Assembly (NCBI GenBank): GCA_049115695.1
Contig: JAGDZR010000007.1
Span: forward strand, 124,001 to 188,000
Reading direction: 5' to 3'
Source: JAGDZR01 sp049115695
GTDB taxonomy: Bacteria > Bacteroidota > Bacteroidia > Cytophagales > Cyclobacteriaceae
DNA length: 64,000 nucleotides
The position numbers and the translations under genes are program-made. Positions 43,756 through 52,780 of this stretch are shown piece after piece (the stretch's first letter is position 1; every line of letters begins with the position of its first letter). Below the pieces are notes generated by a model. The model searched no databases. It saw nothing but the letters and a program-made list of their open reading frames with translations, and was not told the origin of the DNA.

Positions 43756-45846
43756 ATGAAACTCTTACAAATCATTTCCTTTTCACTCCTCTTTTTCCTA
43801 TTCGGGTGTGTCAGGAATAACAAAACAGTTACCATTTCCATTCAGGGTATAGATCAGTCAGAATTGGCGCACGCCTTGAACCTGCTGGACCAGCGTGACA
43901 TCAACAACCCAATTCAACACACTCCCGAAGCTGGAGATGCTGACTTGGTAGTAGAACTGATCAAATCTGACATACAAAATGATGGTTATACGATCAGCAA
44001 TAATAATGAAAAACTGAAGCTCTCCTCTTCTCATCGACGCGGTTTGATCTATGGCTTGATGTATCTTAACGAGCAACTGCAAGAAGGCTTAACACTGTCA
44101 CAAGTAGCAAATAAGGAAGTACTAGCACAGTATGATTTCAGAGCTATCAAATTCAACCTTCCGTGGATGTCCTATAGAAGTGGAGAACACTTAAAACTAC
44201 ATGATGAAACATGTCGAGACCTTGATTTCTGGACCTCCTTTCTGGATATGATGGTCGAGAATAAGATCAATACCTTGTCACTTTGGAGCCTCCACCCCTT
44301 CCAATACATGGTTCAGCCGACCAATTTTCCCAAAGCATCTCCTTTTACTGATGAGGAATTTGCCGAATGGCAAACGTTCTGGAAATCCTTGTTTGGCATG
44401 GCCAAGGAAAGAGGTATTGATACCTACATTTTTAACTGGAACATCTTCGTTTCGGAAGAATTTGGAAAAGCTTATGGCATGGCCGACTATTCCAAGCCAA
44501 GTGGATTCTGGGGAGAGGGAGAAACCAATGAATTGATTGAGCAATACACACGTGAAATAGTCACACAAACGATCAATGAATATGAAGACCTAACTGGAAT
44601 TGGCATTACCCTTGGTGAACGCATGGGCGGCATGACTTCAGAGGAACGAAGAGACTGGATTGATCGTACTATGATTGCCGGATTAAAAAATGCGGATCGG
44701 GAGGTGAGATTGTTCTACAGAGCACCTCTATCTGCGGGTACATCCAGCCATGGCACTGTGAGTGTTTCGACCGAGCAATTGACTCGAGAAGCGATAGAAA
44801 ACATTGGGTTGAGTAATGATGTTTGGCTAGGCTTCAAATTCAACTGGTCGCATGGACATTCCTCTCCTAAACTTTCCATCGTACACGGAGGCATTCTCAC
44901 GGATACCTATTGGGATCCAAAACCAACCAATTACAGAGGAGTTTACACGGTCCGAAATGAAGACTTCATAGCCTTGAGATGGGCACAACCAGATTTCATC
45001 CGACAGTTCATCAACCACAATAGTCAGGACTTTATGGGTGGAGTCATCATTGGTTCCGAAACCTATATTCCCGCTAAGGACTACATCACCCAACCTCAAA
45101 AACAACAATGGAAATATGCGTTCGAGCGTCAATGGTTATTCTACAAAGTGTGGGGTAACCTCCTATTTGATAAAAACACTCCAGATGAGTATTTCGCAAA
45201 GGCTTTGGCTAATAAGTTCGATCTGGAAGAGGGTAACCAATTATTGGAAGCATGGAAACAAGCATCCATGAATGCCAATCGATTTGCCAGTTTCTATCAA
45301 GGGACCTGGGACGCAACGCTCTACACCGAGGGTTTCACCAGAGAAAGAGGACAATTCATTGATATAAACCAATTAATTAAGAGACCTGTCCTCGATTCCA
45401 GTTATGTCAACATTGCCAATTTTGTTGCTGGTAACTTCAGCGATGATCAAATCACGCCACTCCAGTTGGCTGAAACATTGGAGACGGAAAGTCGATCCGC
45501 CATGTCAATAGCCGAAACCATTCGCAATGCCAACACTGAAAAACCAGAACTGAACATCGAACTCAATGACATTGAAGCCTGGAGCCATCATGGATTGTAC
45601 TTCGCAGCAAAATTGAGAGGTGCTGTCGCATTAGCGCAATTCAGACAAGAGCAGGCTCCTGACAAGCAATCAGAAGCAGTTGAGCATCTCACCAAGGCTC
45701 TAGCTCATTGGAAAAATCTCACCGAAACCATGGAGCGACATAATCTTCCTGTAATTCCATATCAATTTGACCCTGATTTTTCCTGGCGCAAGCACATAGA
45801 GGACGCTGAAAGAGACGTAGAAATCGCCCAACAAAACATCAATTAA
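43756..45846 (+). CDS. Glycosidase-like lipoprotein, GH67/GH20-like fold, paralogue 1
   Basis: A 696-residue lipoprotein (MKLLQIISFSLLFFLFGC). It has an N-terminal alpha/beta domain like those in front of GH20, GH67 and GH115 enzymes (DADLVVELIKSD, then SSHRRGLIYGLMYLNEQL), then a barrel-like region (FRAIKFNLPWMSYRSGEH, INTLSLWSLHPFQYM, GIDTYIFNWNIF, GIGITLGERMGG) and a helical C-terminal part. Glu288 in LGERM is conserved with the paralogue and is a catalytic candidate. I do not know a characterised family; a uronidase-type exo-enzyme is the best guess from the fold. The true start is ATG 43756, which begins the signal; the ORF extends 38 codons upstream. The paralogue starts 2 bases after its stop. 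Confidence 0.72.
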   Translation: MKLLQIISFSLLFFLFGCVRNNKTVTISIQGIDQSELAHALNLLDQRDINNPIQHTPEAGDADLVVELIKSDIQNDGYTISNNNEKLKLSSSHRRGLIYGLMYLNEQLQEGLTLSQVANKEVLAQYDFRAIKFNLPWMSYRSGEHLKLHDETCRDLDFWTSFLDMMVENKINTLSLWSLHPFQYMVQPTNFPKASPFTDEEFAEWQTFWKSLFGMAKERGIDTYIFNWNIFVSEEFGKAYGMADYSKPSGFWGEGETNELIEQYTREIVTQTINEYEDLTGIGITLGERMGGMTSEERRDWIDRTMIAGLKNADREVRLFYRAPLSAGTSSHGTVSVSTEQLTREAIENIGLSNDVWLGFKFNWSHGHSSPKLSIVHGGILTDTYWDPKPTNYRGVYTVRNEDFIALRWAQPDFIRQFINHNSQDFMGGVIIGSETYIPAKDYITQPQKQQWKYAFERQWLFYKVWGNLLFDKNTPDEYFAKALANKFDLEEGNQLLEAWKQASMNANRFASFYQGTWDATLYTEGFTRERGQFIDINQLIKRPVLDSSYVNIANFVAGNFSDDQITPLQLAETLETESRSAMSIAETIRNANTEKPELNIELNDIEAWSHHGLYFAAKLRGAVALAQFRQEQAPDKQSEAVEHLTKALAHWKNLTETMERHNLPVIPYQFDPDFSWRKHIEDAERDVEIAQQNIN

Positions 45847-45848
45847 TC

Positions 45849-47972
45849 ATGAACACCGCATTCAAGTCAAGACTATTTATTTGTATATCGCTCCTTTCGA
45901 GTATTGCGATGGCACAAACGCAAGTAGAGTTTGCCACTACCCAGGTTCAGAAAACCAATTCTGAAGTTGAGATTTCATTCAAACTCAATAAGAACATCGC
46001 ACCTGAGGGGTATCAGATTATTAAAAAAGGGAAGCAAATCATTGTGAGCGCCAGTGACTCTACTGGTCTGATGTATGGTGGACTCGAGGTGGCAGATCAG
46101 ATTGCGCTGGCCGGAGTAACTACCAACACATCCAATACTCCCGATTTGGCCAAAAGGGGTATCAAGTTCAATATCCCATTAGACGCACGCACTCCCAGCT
46201 ATGATGACTCTGGTGATGCCGCTCAGAAAAACATTGCAATTATGTGGGAATGGGATTTCTGGGAAAACTTCCTGGATAAAATGGCTCTCTACAGATACAA
46301 TACCTTGACACTGTGGAATCCACACCCCTTCCCATCAATGATTAAAATGGAAGATTATCCGGATGTTGCCTTAGAGGATGTATGCGTCACAACCCTCAGT
46401 CCTGCCGGTTTAGAAAACGAATGGGGTGATCCTGGTCTGGTCTCAAAGAACGTGATGAACAATCTGAAAGTGGTCAAGAAAATAACCATCGACGAAAAAA
46501 TCGCCTTTTGGCAAAAGGTGATGAGACATGCTAAGCATCGTGGAATAGATATCTATTGGATCAATTGGAACATATGTCCAAACAGTGTGGCCACCCCGGT
46601 AGATGCTTACTACAAAAACTACGGGATCAATTTTGAAAAACCTGAACAACCTGGCAAGTATGGCATCACACATGAGCTGGACAATGAAAAAACTAAGAAA
46701 TACTACCGCGAGGCGGTCAAGCAGTTTCTCCTGACCTATCCGGATGTAAAAGGGATTGGGGTGACTGCTGGTGAACATATGCCTAAAAAATGGGACACCA
46801 TTAATCGTGAAGAGTGGCTGTGGGATACCTATGGACTAGGTATACTGGATGCAAAAAAGGAGCAACCCGATCGCAAGGTGGATTTCATCCACAGGGTGTG
46901 GGACTCAGACATGGATCAGATCATGAAATTCTGGGGTGAATACCCGGATAAGTTTGAAGTGAGCTTCAAATACGCCAAAGCTCGCCTTTACTCCTCACCA
47001 AACATTCCTTTTGCTGAAAAGCACATTGCAAGCATGGAGCAATACGGTTTGAAGTCATGGTGGAATCTGAGAAATGACGACATATTCGTCTATCGTTGGG
47101 GAGACCCTGAATATGTAAGGTCATTTATTAATCAACTTCCGGGGGAAAAGCACACCGCAGCTTTTCACATGGGCTCAGATGGCTATGTGTGGGGTAAGGA
47201 ATTCATCAGTAAAAACGAAGAGCTGTCTGGTGAATATGAAATTGACAAGCATTGGTTCAACTTTATGCTATGGGGAAGGCTGGGCTATGACAATAAGCTC
47301 TCTCAGGAATACTTTATCAAAAAACTAGAAAATCGGTTTGCCGGAATCGATGGAAAACAATTACTGAACACCTGGCAAGCTGCTTCGAAAATCATTCCAC
47401 TAGTCAATCAATTTCACTGGCGGGATTGGGATCATCAATGGTCAGTTGAGTCTAGCTTCGCAAGACCCGTGTTGGGTGGTTACCGAGACGTCTTCGACTT
47501 TGTTGACAATCGCACCATGCAGGGCAGCAACCTCATCAATCCCAAGACCTTTGCTGAGAATGGCGAAATGGAAGGAAAAATTTCCCCTCCTCAAGTCGTG
47601 GCGCAATTGAAACAACTGGCCATTGCATCCATTAAAGGGGCTGCCTCTCTAAGGTCAGGAGCCAATTCAATGGAATTGGAGACGCTATTGGATGATATCC
47701 TTGCCATGGCTTACCTGGGTCAATACTATGCGCAAAAGATCGATGCGGCTACCCATCTCGCTAACTACCAGGTAACCAAGGATGAAACGTGGAAAGAAAA
47801 ATCCATGGCAAGTCTGGAAACCGGAGTGGAACATTGGAAAGACTATCGCGCTATCTCAGAAAAGAATTACCGTCCGCAAATGTTAGCCCGCGTACATTGG
47901 CTGGACTGGAGCCAGGTCTTCAAGTATGTAGTAGAGGACATCAGAGCGGTTCGGCAGTATGAATTGGAGTAA
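45849..47972 (+). CDS. Glycosidase-like secreted protein, GH67/GH20-like fold, paralogue 2
   Basis: A 707-residue protein with a cleavable signal (MNTAFKSRLFICISLLSSIA, ending MAQ) rather than a lipobox. It aligns with the preceding gene along its length: the GLMYGGLEVADQI end of the N-terminal domain, KRGIKFNIPLDARTPSYDD, YNTLTLWNPHPFPSM, GIDIYWINWNIC, GIGVTAGEHM (Glu309 opposite Glu288) and the helical tail. The different export signals suggest that one enzyme is anchored and the other free in the periplasm. The pair is surely one operon with a 2-base gap. The activity is unknown; the fold hints at glucuronidase-like chemistry. Confidence 0.72.
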   Translation: MNTAFKSRLFICISLLSSIAMAQTQVEFATTQVQKTNSEVEISFKLNKNIAPEGYQIIKKGKQIIVSASDSTGLMYGGLEVADQIALAGVTTNTSNTPDLAKRGIKFNIPLDARTPSYDDSGDAAQKNIAIMWEWDFWENFLDKMALYRYNTLTLWNPHPFPSMIKMEDYPDVALEDVCVTTLSPAGLENEWGDPGLVSKNVMNNLKVVKKITIDEKIAFWQKVMRHAKHRGIDIYWINWNICPNSVATPVDAYYKNYGINFEKPEQPGKYGITHELDNEKTKKYYREAVKQFLLTYPDVKGIGVTAGEHMPKKWDTINREEWLWDTYGLGILDAKKEQPDRKVDFIHRVWDSDMDQIMKFWGEYPDKFEVSFKYAKARLYSSPNIPFAEKHIASMEQYGLKSWWNLRNDDIFVYRWGDPEYVRSFINQLPGEKHTAAFHMGSDGYVWGKEFISKNEELSGEYEIDKHWFNFMLWGRLGYDNKLSQEYFIKKLENRFAGIDGKQLLNTWQAASKIIPLVNQFHWRDWDHQWSVESSFARPVLGGYRDVFDFVDNRTMQGSNLINPKTFAENGEMEGKISPPQVVAQLKQLAIASIKGAASLRSGANSMELETLLDDILAMAYLGQYYAQKIDAATHLANYQVTKDETWKEKSMASLETGVEHWKDYRAISEKNYRPQMLARVHWLDWSQVFKYVVEDIRAVRQYELE

Positions 47973-47987
47973 TGGTTAGTTTCAATC

Positions 47988-48638
47988 TTAAAATCTCAAC
48001 TTCCTGGCCCATGTTCGAATAGCCACCCAATCTCGATAGTCGCCTTCCTTGACTCCAAAAATTTGCATCATCATACGCATAGCGATTTGGGCTGGCCAGG
48101 AGATTTTACTGTAATCCAATACCCCGGCAAATCCTGCAATACTTTGCGCATTGACCTCAGGAGTTAATTGCTTAATTTTCTCTGCATAAACATTGGCGGC
48201 CTGCTTGGCTTTTTCAGATGGATCTGATAATGTCAGACAAACAAAAAAGTAAGCAACTGTCTTAGTTTTCAACTCCTCTTGATGCTTTACCACAAACTTC
48301 CTCATCTCAGGCATCCAATGGTCATATTGAATAGCACTGCCTACCACCACCTTGTCATAACCCGACAGATCAGTGACTTCCGAGACATGCTTGGTCTCAA
48401 CCGTAGAACTTCCCTCGGCGATGACATCTGCTACTCCCTGCGCCACTTCAGCAGTCGATCCAAATTGGCTCTGATACACCACCAAAACATTACCTTGTGT
48501 TGTCTTTGTCTTATTTAGTATAATGTTAGATGCAATCGAATCAGACTGCCCAAAAACTACTTGCTTTCCAAGGAGTGCAGTTCCTCCTACAGCGATGATT
48601 GACTTCATACTCTGGTTAATAAATTTTCTACGTTCCAT
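47988..48638 (-). CDS. Flavodoxin-domain protein with Tat signal (HemG-like)
   Basis: A 216-residue protein. The N-terminus MERRKFINQSMKSIIAVGGT is a twin-arginine-like signal with a cut after VVFGQ. The flavodoxin fold follows, with the FMN phosphate loop VLVVYQSQFGSTAEVAQGVA and VVGSAIQYDHWMPEMRKFV. It resembles the HemG/menaquinone-dependent protoporphyrinogen-oxidase type flavodoxins. A Tat-exported flavodoxin is consistent with folding around FMN before export. A GTG lies 3 codons upstream of the chosen ATG 48638. The redox partner is unknown. Confidence 0.87.
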   Translation of the reverse strand: MERRKFINQSMKSIIAVGGTALLGKQVVFGQSDSIASNIILNKTKTTQGNVLVVYQSQFGSTAEVAQGVADVIAEGSSTVETKHVSEVTDLSGYDKVVVGSAIQYDHWMPEMRKFVVKHQEELKTKTVAYFFVCLTLSDPSEKAKQAANVYAEKIKQLTPEVNAQSIAGFAGVLDYSKISWPAQIAMRMMMQIFGVKEGDYRDWVAIRTWARKLRF

Positions 48639-48705
48639 TTTTTCCACGAAATTCCCCTCCTGGGAGGCGTAAGGGGTGGGTTACCCCAACCTTGATATTG
48701 TTTAT

Positions 48706-49551
48706 TTATGCGTTGACCTGAGGAACCGTCTGATTCCAAACACCTGTAGCAGCGGTTTCCTTGACATACTCGCTAAATTCCTTTGCCTTTCGTCCCAAGA
48801 CTTTTTCAATGTCATTGGTAGTACTCACATTGCGACCATCCAGTACCTGCCCAAAGAGATACTCAACCAACCAAAGGAAATCTTCAGGAATATTGTGCTC
48901 CCGCATCATGTCCAGGTATTGCTCAAGTGATACCGGATTAAACTGAATGTTACGACCAGTTGCATCCGCTATCTCATTGATCACCTCATCGAATTTCAAC
49001 ATGGTTGGACCGGTGAGCGTATATATCTGCCCGACATGTTTGCTATCCAAAAGCGACGCGACGACAACATCCGAAATATCATCAGTATCCACATATGCTA
49101 CTGGTGTTTCGTGCATTGGCAATGCCACCTGACCAGCCAAAATTGATTCAAGAAAGAAGTTTTCGCTAAAGTTTTGACTGAACCAATCAGCACGCACAAT
49201 GGTCCAGTCAATTCCGGAATTCATTACAATTTCTTCACACTTCTCAGCGCCTTCCTCACCTCTTCCGGACAGTAAAACGAGGTTTTTTACCTCATATTTA
49301 GCTGCTTCATGAACAAAGAGCTTGATTGCCTTCTCGGCAGGTGGAATGGCCAAATCCGGTTGGAAAGTAATGTACACTGCATCTACTCCCTCCAGTACGC
49401 CTGCATAAGTCGTGGGGTCTTCCCAATCAAATCCTGGATTGGTGCTTCTTGAAGCTGAACGTACCTCTTTGCCAAGACTAGTTAGCTTTTCAACTACTTT
49501 TCTACCAGTTTTACCTTTTCCTCCGATTACTAAATAAGTTTGATCTTTCAT
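48706..49551 (-). CDS. NmrA-like NAD(P)-binding protein
   Basis: A 281-residue atypical SDR of the NmrA/QOR2 type. The Rossmann motif is VIGGKGKTGRKVVEKL, followed by DAVYITFQPDLA, LVLLSGRGEEGAEKCEEIV and WTIVRADWFSQNFSENFF. Such proteins reduce quinones or sense NADP(H). No catalytic YxxxK is visible, in keeping with the NmrA branch. It belongs to a minus-strand run with the DUF5367 protein upstream (65-base gap) and the flavodoxin downstream (67-base gap), perhaps a redox-stress unit. Confidence 0.9.
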   Translation of the reverse strand: MKDQTYLVIGGKGKTGRKVVEKLTSLGKEVRSASRSTNPGFDWEDPTTYAGVLEGVDAVYITFQPDLAIPPAEKAIKLFVHEAAKYEVKNLVLLSGRGEEGAEKCEEIVMNSGIDWTIVRADWFSQNFSENFFLESILAGQVALPMHETPVAYVDTDDISDVVVASLLDSKHVGQIYTLTGPTMLKFDEVINEIADATGRNIQFNPVSLEQYLDMMREHNIPEDFLWLVEYLFGQVLDGRNVSTTNDIEKVLGRKAKEFSEYVKETAATGVWNQTVPQVNA

Positions 49552-49616
49552 GATTGTATGATTTATTGATTTTAAAAATTTTGATTAATTGAAAATGAGT
49601 TGATGACTGTCGATAG

Positions 49617-50006
49617 CTAGGCCGCTACTTGTCTTGATCTTATTTTGAAATACCAATAGGTATAAATGGTGATGATGTTTTCTCCTACCAGTGCCCACAG
49701 CAACGGGTCACTCAAAAATCTTTGATAACTCCCATTGTTGTACGGAATCTCATAAAAAGGAACAGTAATGAGCATGTCCAAGGAAACCGCAGTAAAGACC
49801 ATGGTGATGGCTACCAATAAACCATTGGTAGGTGTCGCTTTCTTGAAGTAGATGCTAGCTCCCAGAATAGACACTGGAATTAGCGATAGACCTATTAGCA
49901 GTCCGATGTAATCAGCAGTACCCGGAATAGCTCCATAAACTGAAAAAAGCGTGAAGGTTATCAGCCATACCAGACTGCCTGTGAGCATTGCTCTTTTAAT
50001 GTTCAT
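49617..50006 (-). CDS. DUF5367-like membrane protein
   Basis: A 129-residue protein with four hydrophobic segments and the family-like pattern GSLVWLITFTLFSV, then SLDMLITVPFYEIPYNNGSY, and RFLSDPLLWALVGENIITIY. DUF5367 is a small membrane family of unknown function. It precedes the NmrA-like gene on the same strand. Confidence 0.78.
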   Translation of the reverse strand: MNIKRAMLTGSLVWLITFTLFSVYGAIPGTADYIGLLIGLSLIPVSILGASIYFKKATPTNGLLVAITMVFTAVSLDMLITVPFYEIPYNNGSYQRFLSDPLLWALVGENIITIYTYWYFKIRSRQVAA

Positions 50007-50192
50007 AATCTTTTTGTTTTAATTCAGGAACTGACCTGAGTTTTTAAATGATTTTGTTGATAGCAAAACTGGCTTTTGCGCTACTCGATCATTTGTTCAA
50101 AAAGGATTACGATTTGTCCGAAAGGGATAAACTATAAGTAGAAGATGGTAATTTGTGTTCATCAGTCCGGAATCTTTCAGTCTTCTCAGACT

Positions 50193-50214
50193 GTCACTCC
50201 AGAATGGAGTTTTT
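50193..50214 (-). repeat. REP-like hairpin, variant stem
   Basis: On the minus strand the sequence is AAAAACTCCATTCTGGAGTGAC-type (ACTCCATTCTGGAGTGAC). Compared with the other copies (CGCCA..TGGCG), the stem here is CTCCA..TGGAG, a compensatory change on both arms. This supports selection on the paired structure. Confidence 0.6.
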
Positions 50215-50267
50215 ATCTAGCTCCATCACCGCACGTGCACGCATTCCCGAAGGCCTGCCTGCCGTCA

Positions 50268-50351
50268 GGCAGGGATCTTTGATATGAGCGAGTAGAACTC
50301 TGAGCCTTTAAGGCGTATCCTTGATTGTTAAAGACGCCATGCTGGCGTGAC
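50268..50351 (+). repeat. Bipartite REP-like element
   Basis: The 84-base element opens with GGCAGGGATCTTTGATAT and closes with GACGCCATGCTGGCGTGAC, whose CGCCA/TGGCG arms form a hairpin. The opening box is itself the right arm of a palindrome, GCCTGCCTGCCGTCAGGCAG. Its end boxes match the copy at the sulfatase breakpoint (33730-33811). Confidence 0.7.
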
Positions 50352-50442
50352 TTGTGGGAAAGATTGAACACTGAGCTTTTTAATTTCGACCATTTAATCA
50401 CCCCAGAGGCCTGTCTGTCCGTCAGGCAGGGAGTCTTCACCA

Positions 50443-50517
50443 NNNNNNNNNNNNNNNNNNNNNNNNNNNNNNNNNNNNNNNNNNNNNNNNNNNNNNNNNN
50501 NNNNNNNNNNNNNNNNN
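50443..50517. other. Assembly gap (75 N)
   Basis: A run of 75 undetermined bases. CACCA-like sequence occurs on both sides (TTCACCA before, CACCAAGA after), so repeated sequence may be collapsed here; the true length is unknown. Confidence 0.98.
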
Positions 50518-50562
50518 CACCAAGAACCAAAAATCCCGAGCCACCCTGCAGTCATTCCCGAA

Positions 50563-50625
50563 GGGAATCTTTTAATCGGTTACTAGGATTCTTTTCCCTT
50601 TTAAAAGACGCCATGCTGGCGTGAC
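50563..50625 (+). repeat. Short copy of the bipartite REP-like element
   Basis: Opens with GGGAATCTTTTAAT and closes with GACGCCATGCTGGCGTGAC, identical in that box to the copy at 50268-50351. The middle part is shorter and unrelated. It lies 60 bases from the end of the AraC gene, so it may also act at the 3' end of that transcript. Confidence 0.65.
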
Positions 50626-50685
50626 TTCTGGAGGTAGTATAAGTAAGCAACGGCACAAAATTTCACAATCGAAAGGACTCAATCG

Positions 50686-51540
50686 CTACTTTTTCACCTC
50701 ACTTGGTCTATACCCAAACTTGTCCTGAAAAGCAGAAGAAAATGAGCTCAGGCTTTCATAGCCCACTGACCAGGCAGCTTCCTGAATCGTCATATCACCG
50801 GTTTTAAGTAAATCATATGCCTTGGCCAATCGCTCATTTTGTAGAAACTTAAACACGGGCACCCCGAAAAGTTCCTTGAAACTCTTCTTGAGTTTATAAT
50901 CATTGAGGCCAATGAGCTTGGCCAATTCATTCAATGATGGAGGCGAGCTCATGTTATTCGACAGAATCTCCTTCGCCTGAAAGAGTTTGTCCTGATCTTT
51001 TACTTCTGCCTGGCTTCCTTGTGAAGAAACCGTGGCTAGGAAATGTGCCAACAACTCAGTGATCTGACTTCTTAAAAACATCTTCCTCATCGTCCCCTCA
51101 TACTGGGTGTTGAATATTTTATCTACTGCTGCCAGCATATCTGGCGTCATAAAAAACCCTGGTCCTGGTACAAAATTCTCCTTAGGATTGATCAAATCAT
51201 AAAGGTGACTGGTAAATACTTCATCTTCATGCTCGGGTAATCTCTTGAGGTTTTCGATGGTTGAAAAGATCAGCACACACTGAAGTGGTCGCTCAGGAGA
51301 GACCAGGTGCACAAAATCAACAGTCTTATTGCCATAAAAGGACAGGGCAATACCTTTCGTGTTTTGAAAAGCCTTGCTTTGATCTCCATACCTGACAGTA
51401 AGATCCACATTGCCAGACCCATAGAAGGCAAACCCAATCACTTCATCCTGAAAACCACAAGTTTCCTCTACTGTTTCAGACGAATTAGATTCTTCGATCA
51501 TGATCGAAAAGTCGTTGAGTTCAATGAGGTCTCTGGTCAT
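50686..51540 (-). CDS. AraC-family transcriptional regulator (PchR-like)
   Basis: A 284-residue regulator with a C-terminal double helix-turn-helix of about 100 residues: SLNELAKLIGLNDYKLKKSF and TIQEAAWSVGYESLSSFSSA, ending FQDKFGYRPSEVKK. The N-terminal ~170 residues resemble the sensor part of PchR-like regulators (VIGFAFYGSGNVDLTV). The start is ATG 51540; the ORF opens at TTG 11 codons earlier. The target genes are not evident. Confidence 0.9.
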   Translation of the reverse strand: MTRDLIELNDFSIMIEESNSSETVEETCGFQDEVIGFAFYGSGNVDLTVRYGDQSKAFQNTKGIALSFYGNKTVDFVHLVSPERPLQCVLIFSTIENLKRLPEHEDEVFTSHLYDLINPKENFVPGPGFFMTPDMLAAVDKIFNTQYEGTMRKMFLRSQITELLAHFLATVSSQGSQAEVKDQDKLFQAKEILSNNMSSPPSLNELAKLIGLNDYKLKKSFKELFGVPVFKFLQNERLAKAYDLLKTGDMTIQEAAWSVGYESLSSFSSAFQDKFGYRPSEVKK

Positions 51541-51637
51541 ATTGTCTGTGAAGGGCTTGCAATTCCACAGCAAGAATAATGCACCTGATGGTACGAATCA
51601 AATGCACCCAAACTCTGCAATGTCCTCCTGGTGAGAC

Positions 51638-51805
51638 TTAATTAGGAGAATGCAAGCCTAGCTTATTGCCCTCGCTATCAAGAAATATGGCAAAAAAACC
51701 GCTCTCATCAGCATGTGGTGTTTTAGGAATCATGACTTTACATCCATGCTCTACCACTTTGTCAAGAATCACTTGAAGGTCATTACCGCCATTGAAGAGG
51801 CGAAC
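51638..51805 (-). pseudogene. VOC family protein, C-terminal fragment
   Basis: A 55-codon remnant with the C-terminal half of a glyoxalase-fold protein: VRLFNGGNDLQVILDKVVEH, CKVMIPKTPHADESGFF and AIFLDSEGNKLGLHSPN, then TAA. The usual N-terminal ~70 residues are absent; a TAA stands right before the fragment, and the sequence upstream is a short unrelated frame. The family pattern (NGG-D-L, PKT, GFFA-F-D-EGN-GLHS) is unmistakable. Confidence 0.83.
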
Positions 51806-51843
51806 TTATAATTTAATCAATAGTGCTACCAAATTATCAATCA

Positions 51844-52767
51844 TCAATTAACCGATAAAAATTCAGTTGGTGTTACTCCAACCCTTTTCTTAAATAATCT
51901 GGTGAAGTACGGTGGATTGTCAAACCCCAGTTCATATGCAACCTCATTGATGGTCTTTCCATTTCGACTCAACAGGCGTGTCTTTGCCTCCTCTATCAGT
52001 TTACGCTGAATGTGTTCCTGTGCGCTAAATCCTGTATTGCTTTTTAAGTAATCACTTAAATAGTTAGGTGATAAGTGTACCTGACCTGCCAAATATTTAA
52101 CTGTAGGAAGTCCGTTCAGCCTTGCCTGATCACCCAAAAACCATGCTACAAGTTGATCTTCAAATTGCTGAACGATATGGCTGGTAAACTTTTTCCTGGT
52201 CAGAAACTGTCGGTTAAAATATCGTGTACAGTAATTTAGGAGTAAATCAAGATTTGAAACAACTAACTCTTCGCTGTGAGGATCCATGTTGTTACCAAGC
52301 TCACTGCGAATGTTACCAATGCATTGCATTAGCGTCTGTTTTTCTTTTTCTGAAGCATGTAAGGCTTCATTGATAGCATAACCAAAAAAGGAATACTCCT
52401 TTATTTTACTTCCTAGCGACGTACCAGCGATAAAGTCTGCATGAACAAACACTCCCCAACCTGTACCTGGTAGATTCGCATCGGTATTTGGCTCAATGGA
52501 AATAACCTGACCAGGAGCGAAAAATGACAGCACTCCGTCCTGAAAATCATAATTCTCTCGACCATACAACATGTCTCCGTCACATCTGTCTTTAAGTAGA
52601 ATGATGTACAAATCTGAAGTAAATATGATGCTATTGGCTCCACAAACAGCCACCTCACTGAAGTCAATAATTGATATCAAAGGGTGATCGGGACCGCTAT
52701 TTACTAAGGTCCTTGTTACTTGATCCACAGAAGAAACATGTATGATATCTCGCATTGTATGATTCAT
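51844..52767 (-). CDS. AraC-family transcriptional regulator
   Basis: A 307-residue regulator with an N-terminal cupin-like sensor part (LSFFAPGQVISIEPNTDANL, then WGVFVHADFIAGTSLG) and a C-terminal AraC domain (LPTVKYLAGQVHLSPNYLSD, TINEVAYELGFDNPPYFTRL, FKKRVGVTPTEFL). It follows the HSL-type esterase gene by 13 bases, so the two are one unit and it may control that gene. The start is ATG 52767. Confidence 0.93.
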   Translation of the reverse strand: MNHTMRDIIHVSSVDQVTRTLVNSGPDHPLISIIDFSEVAVCGANSIIFTSDLYIILLKDRCDGDMLYGRENYDFQDGVLSFFAPGQVISIEPNTDANLPGTGWGVFVHADFIAGTSLGSKIKEYSFFGYAINEALHASEKEKQTLMQCIGNIRSELGNNMDPHSEELVVSNLDLLLNYCTRYFNRQFLTRKKFTSHIVQQFEDQLVAWFLGDQARLNGLPTVKYLAGQVHLSPNYLSDYLKSNTGFSAQEHIQRKLIEEAKTRLLSRNGKTINEVAYELGFDNPPYFTRLFKKRVGVTPTEFLSVN

Positions 52768-52780
52768 CTAATTCTCAAAA

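Larger units (their letters stand above)
50007..50685. other. Repeat-rich intergenic region with a sequence gap
   Basis: This 679-base stretch holds no gene. It contains several REP-like elements (listed separately), pairs of CATTCCCGAAGG boxes (50241, 50553) and pairs of the C-rich box GTCAGGCAGGGA (50264, 50420). The 75-base N run lies among them, so the assembly probably broke on the repeats. Frames that run through the N tract are artefacts. Confidence 0.8.

Noticed and set aside
50213..50624. Two opposite ORFs running through the N tract
   Set aside because: They consist of repeat sequence plus undetermined bases and have no protein character.
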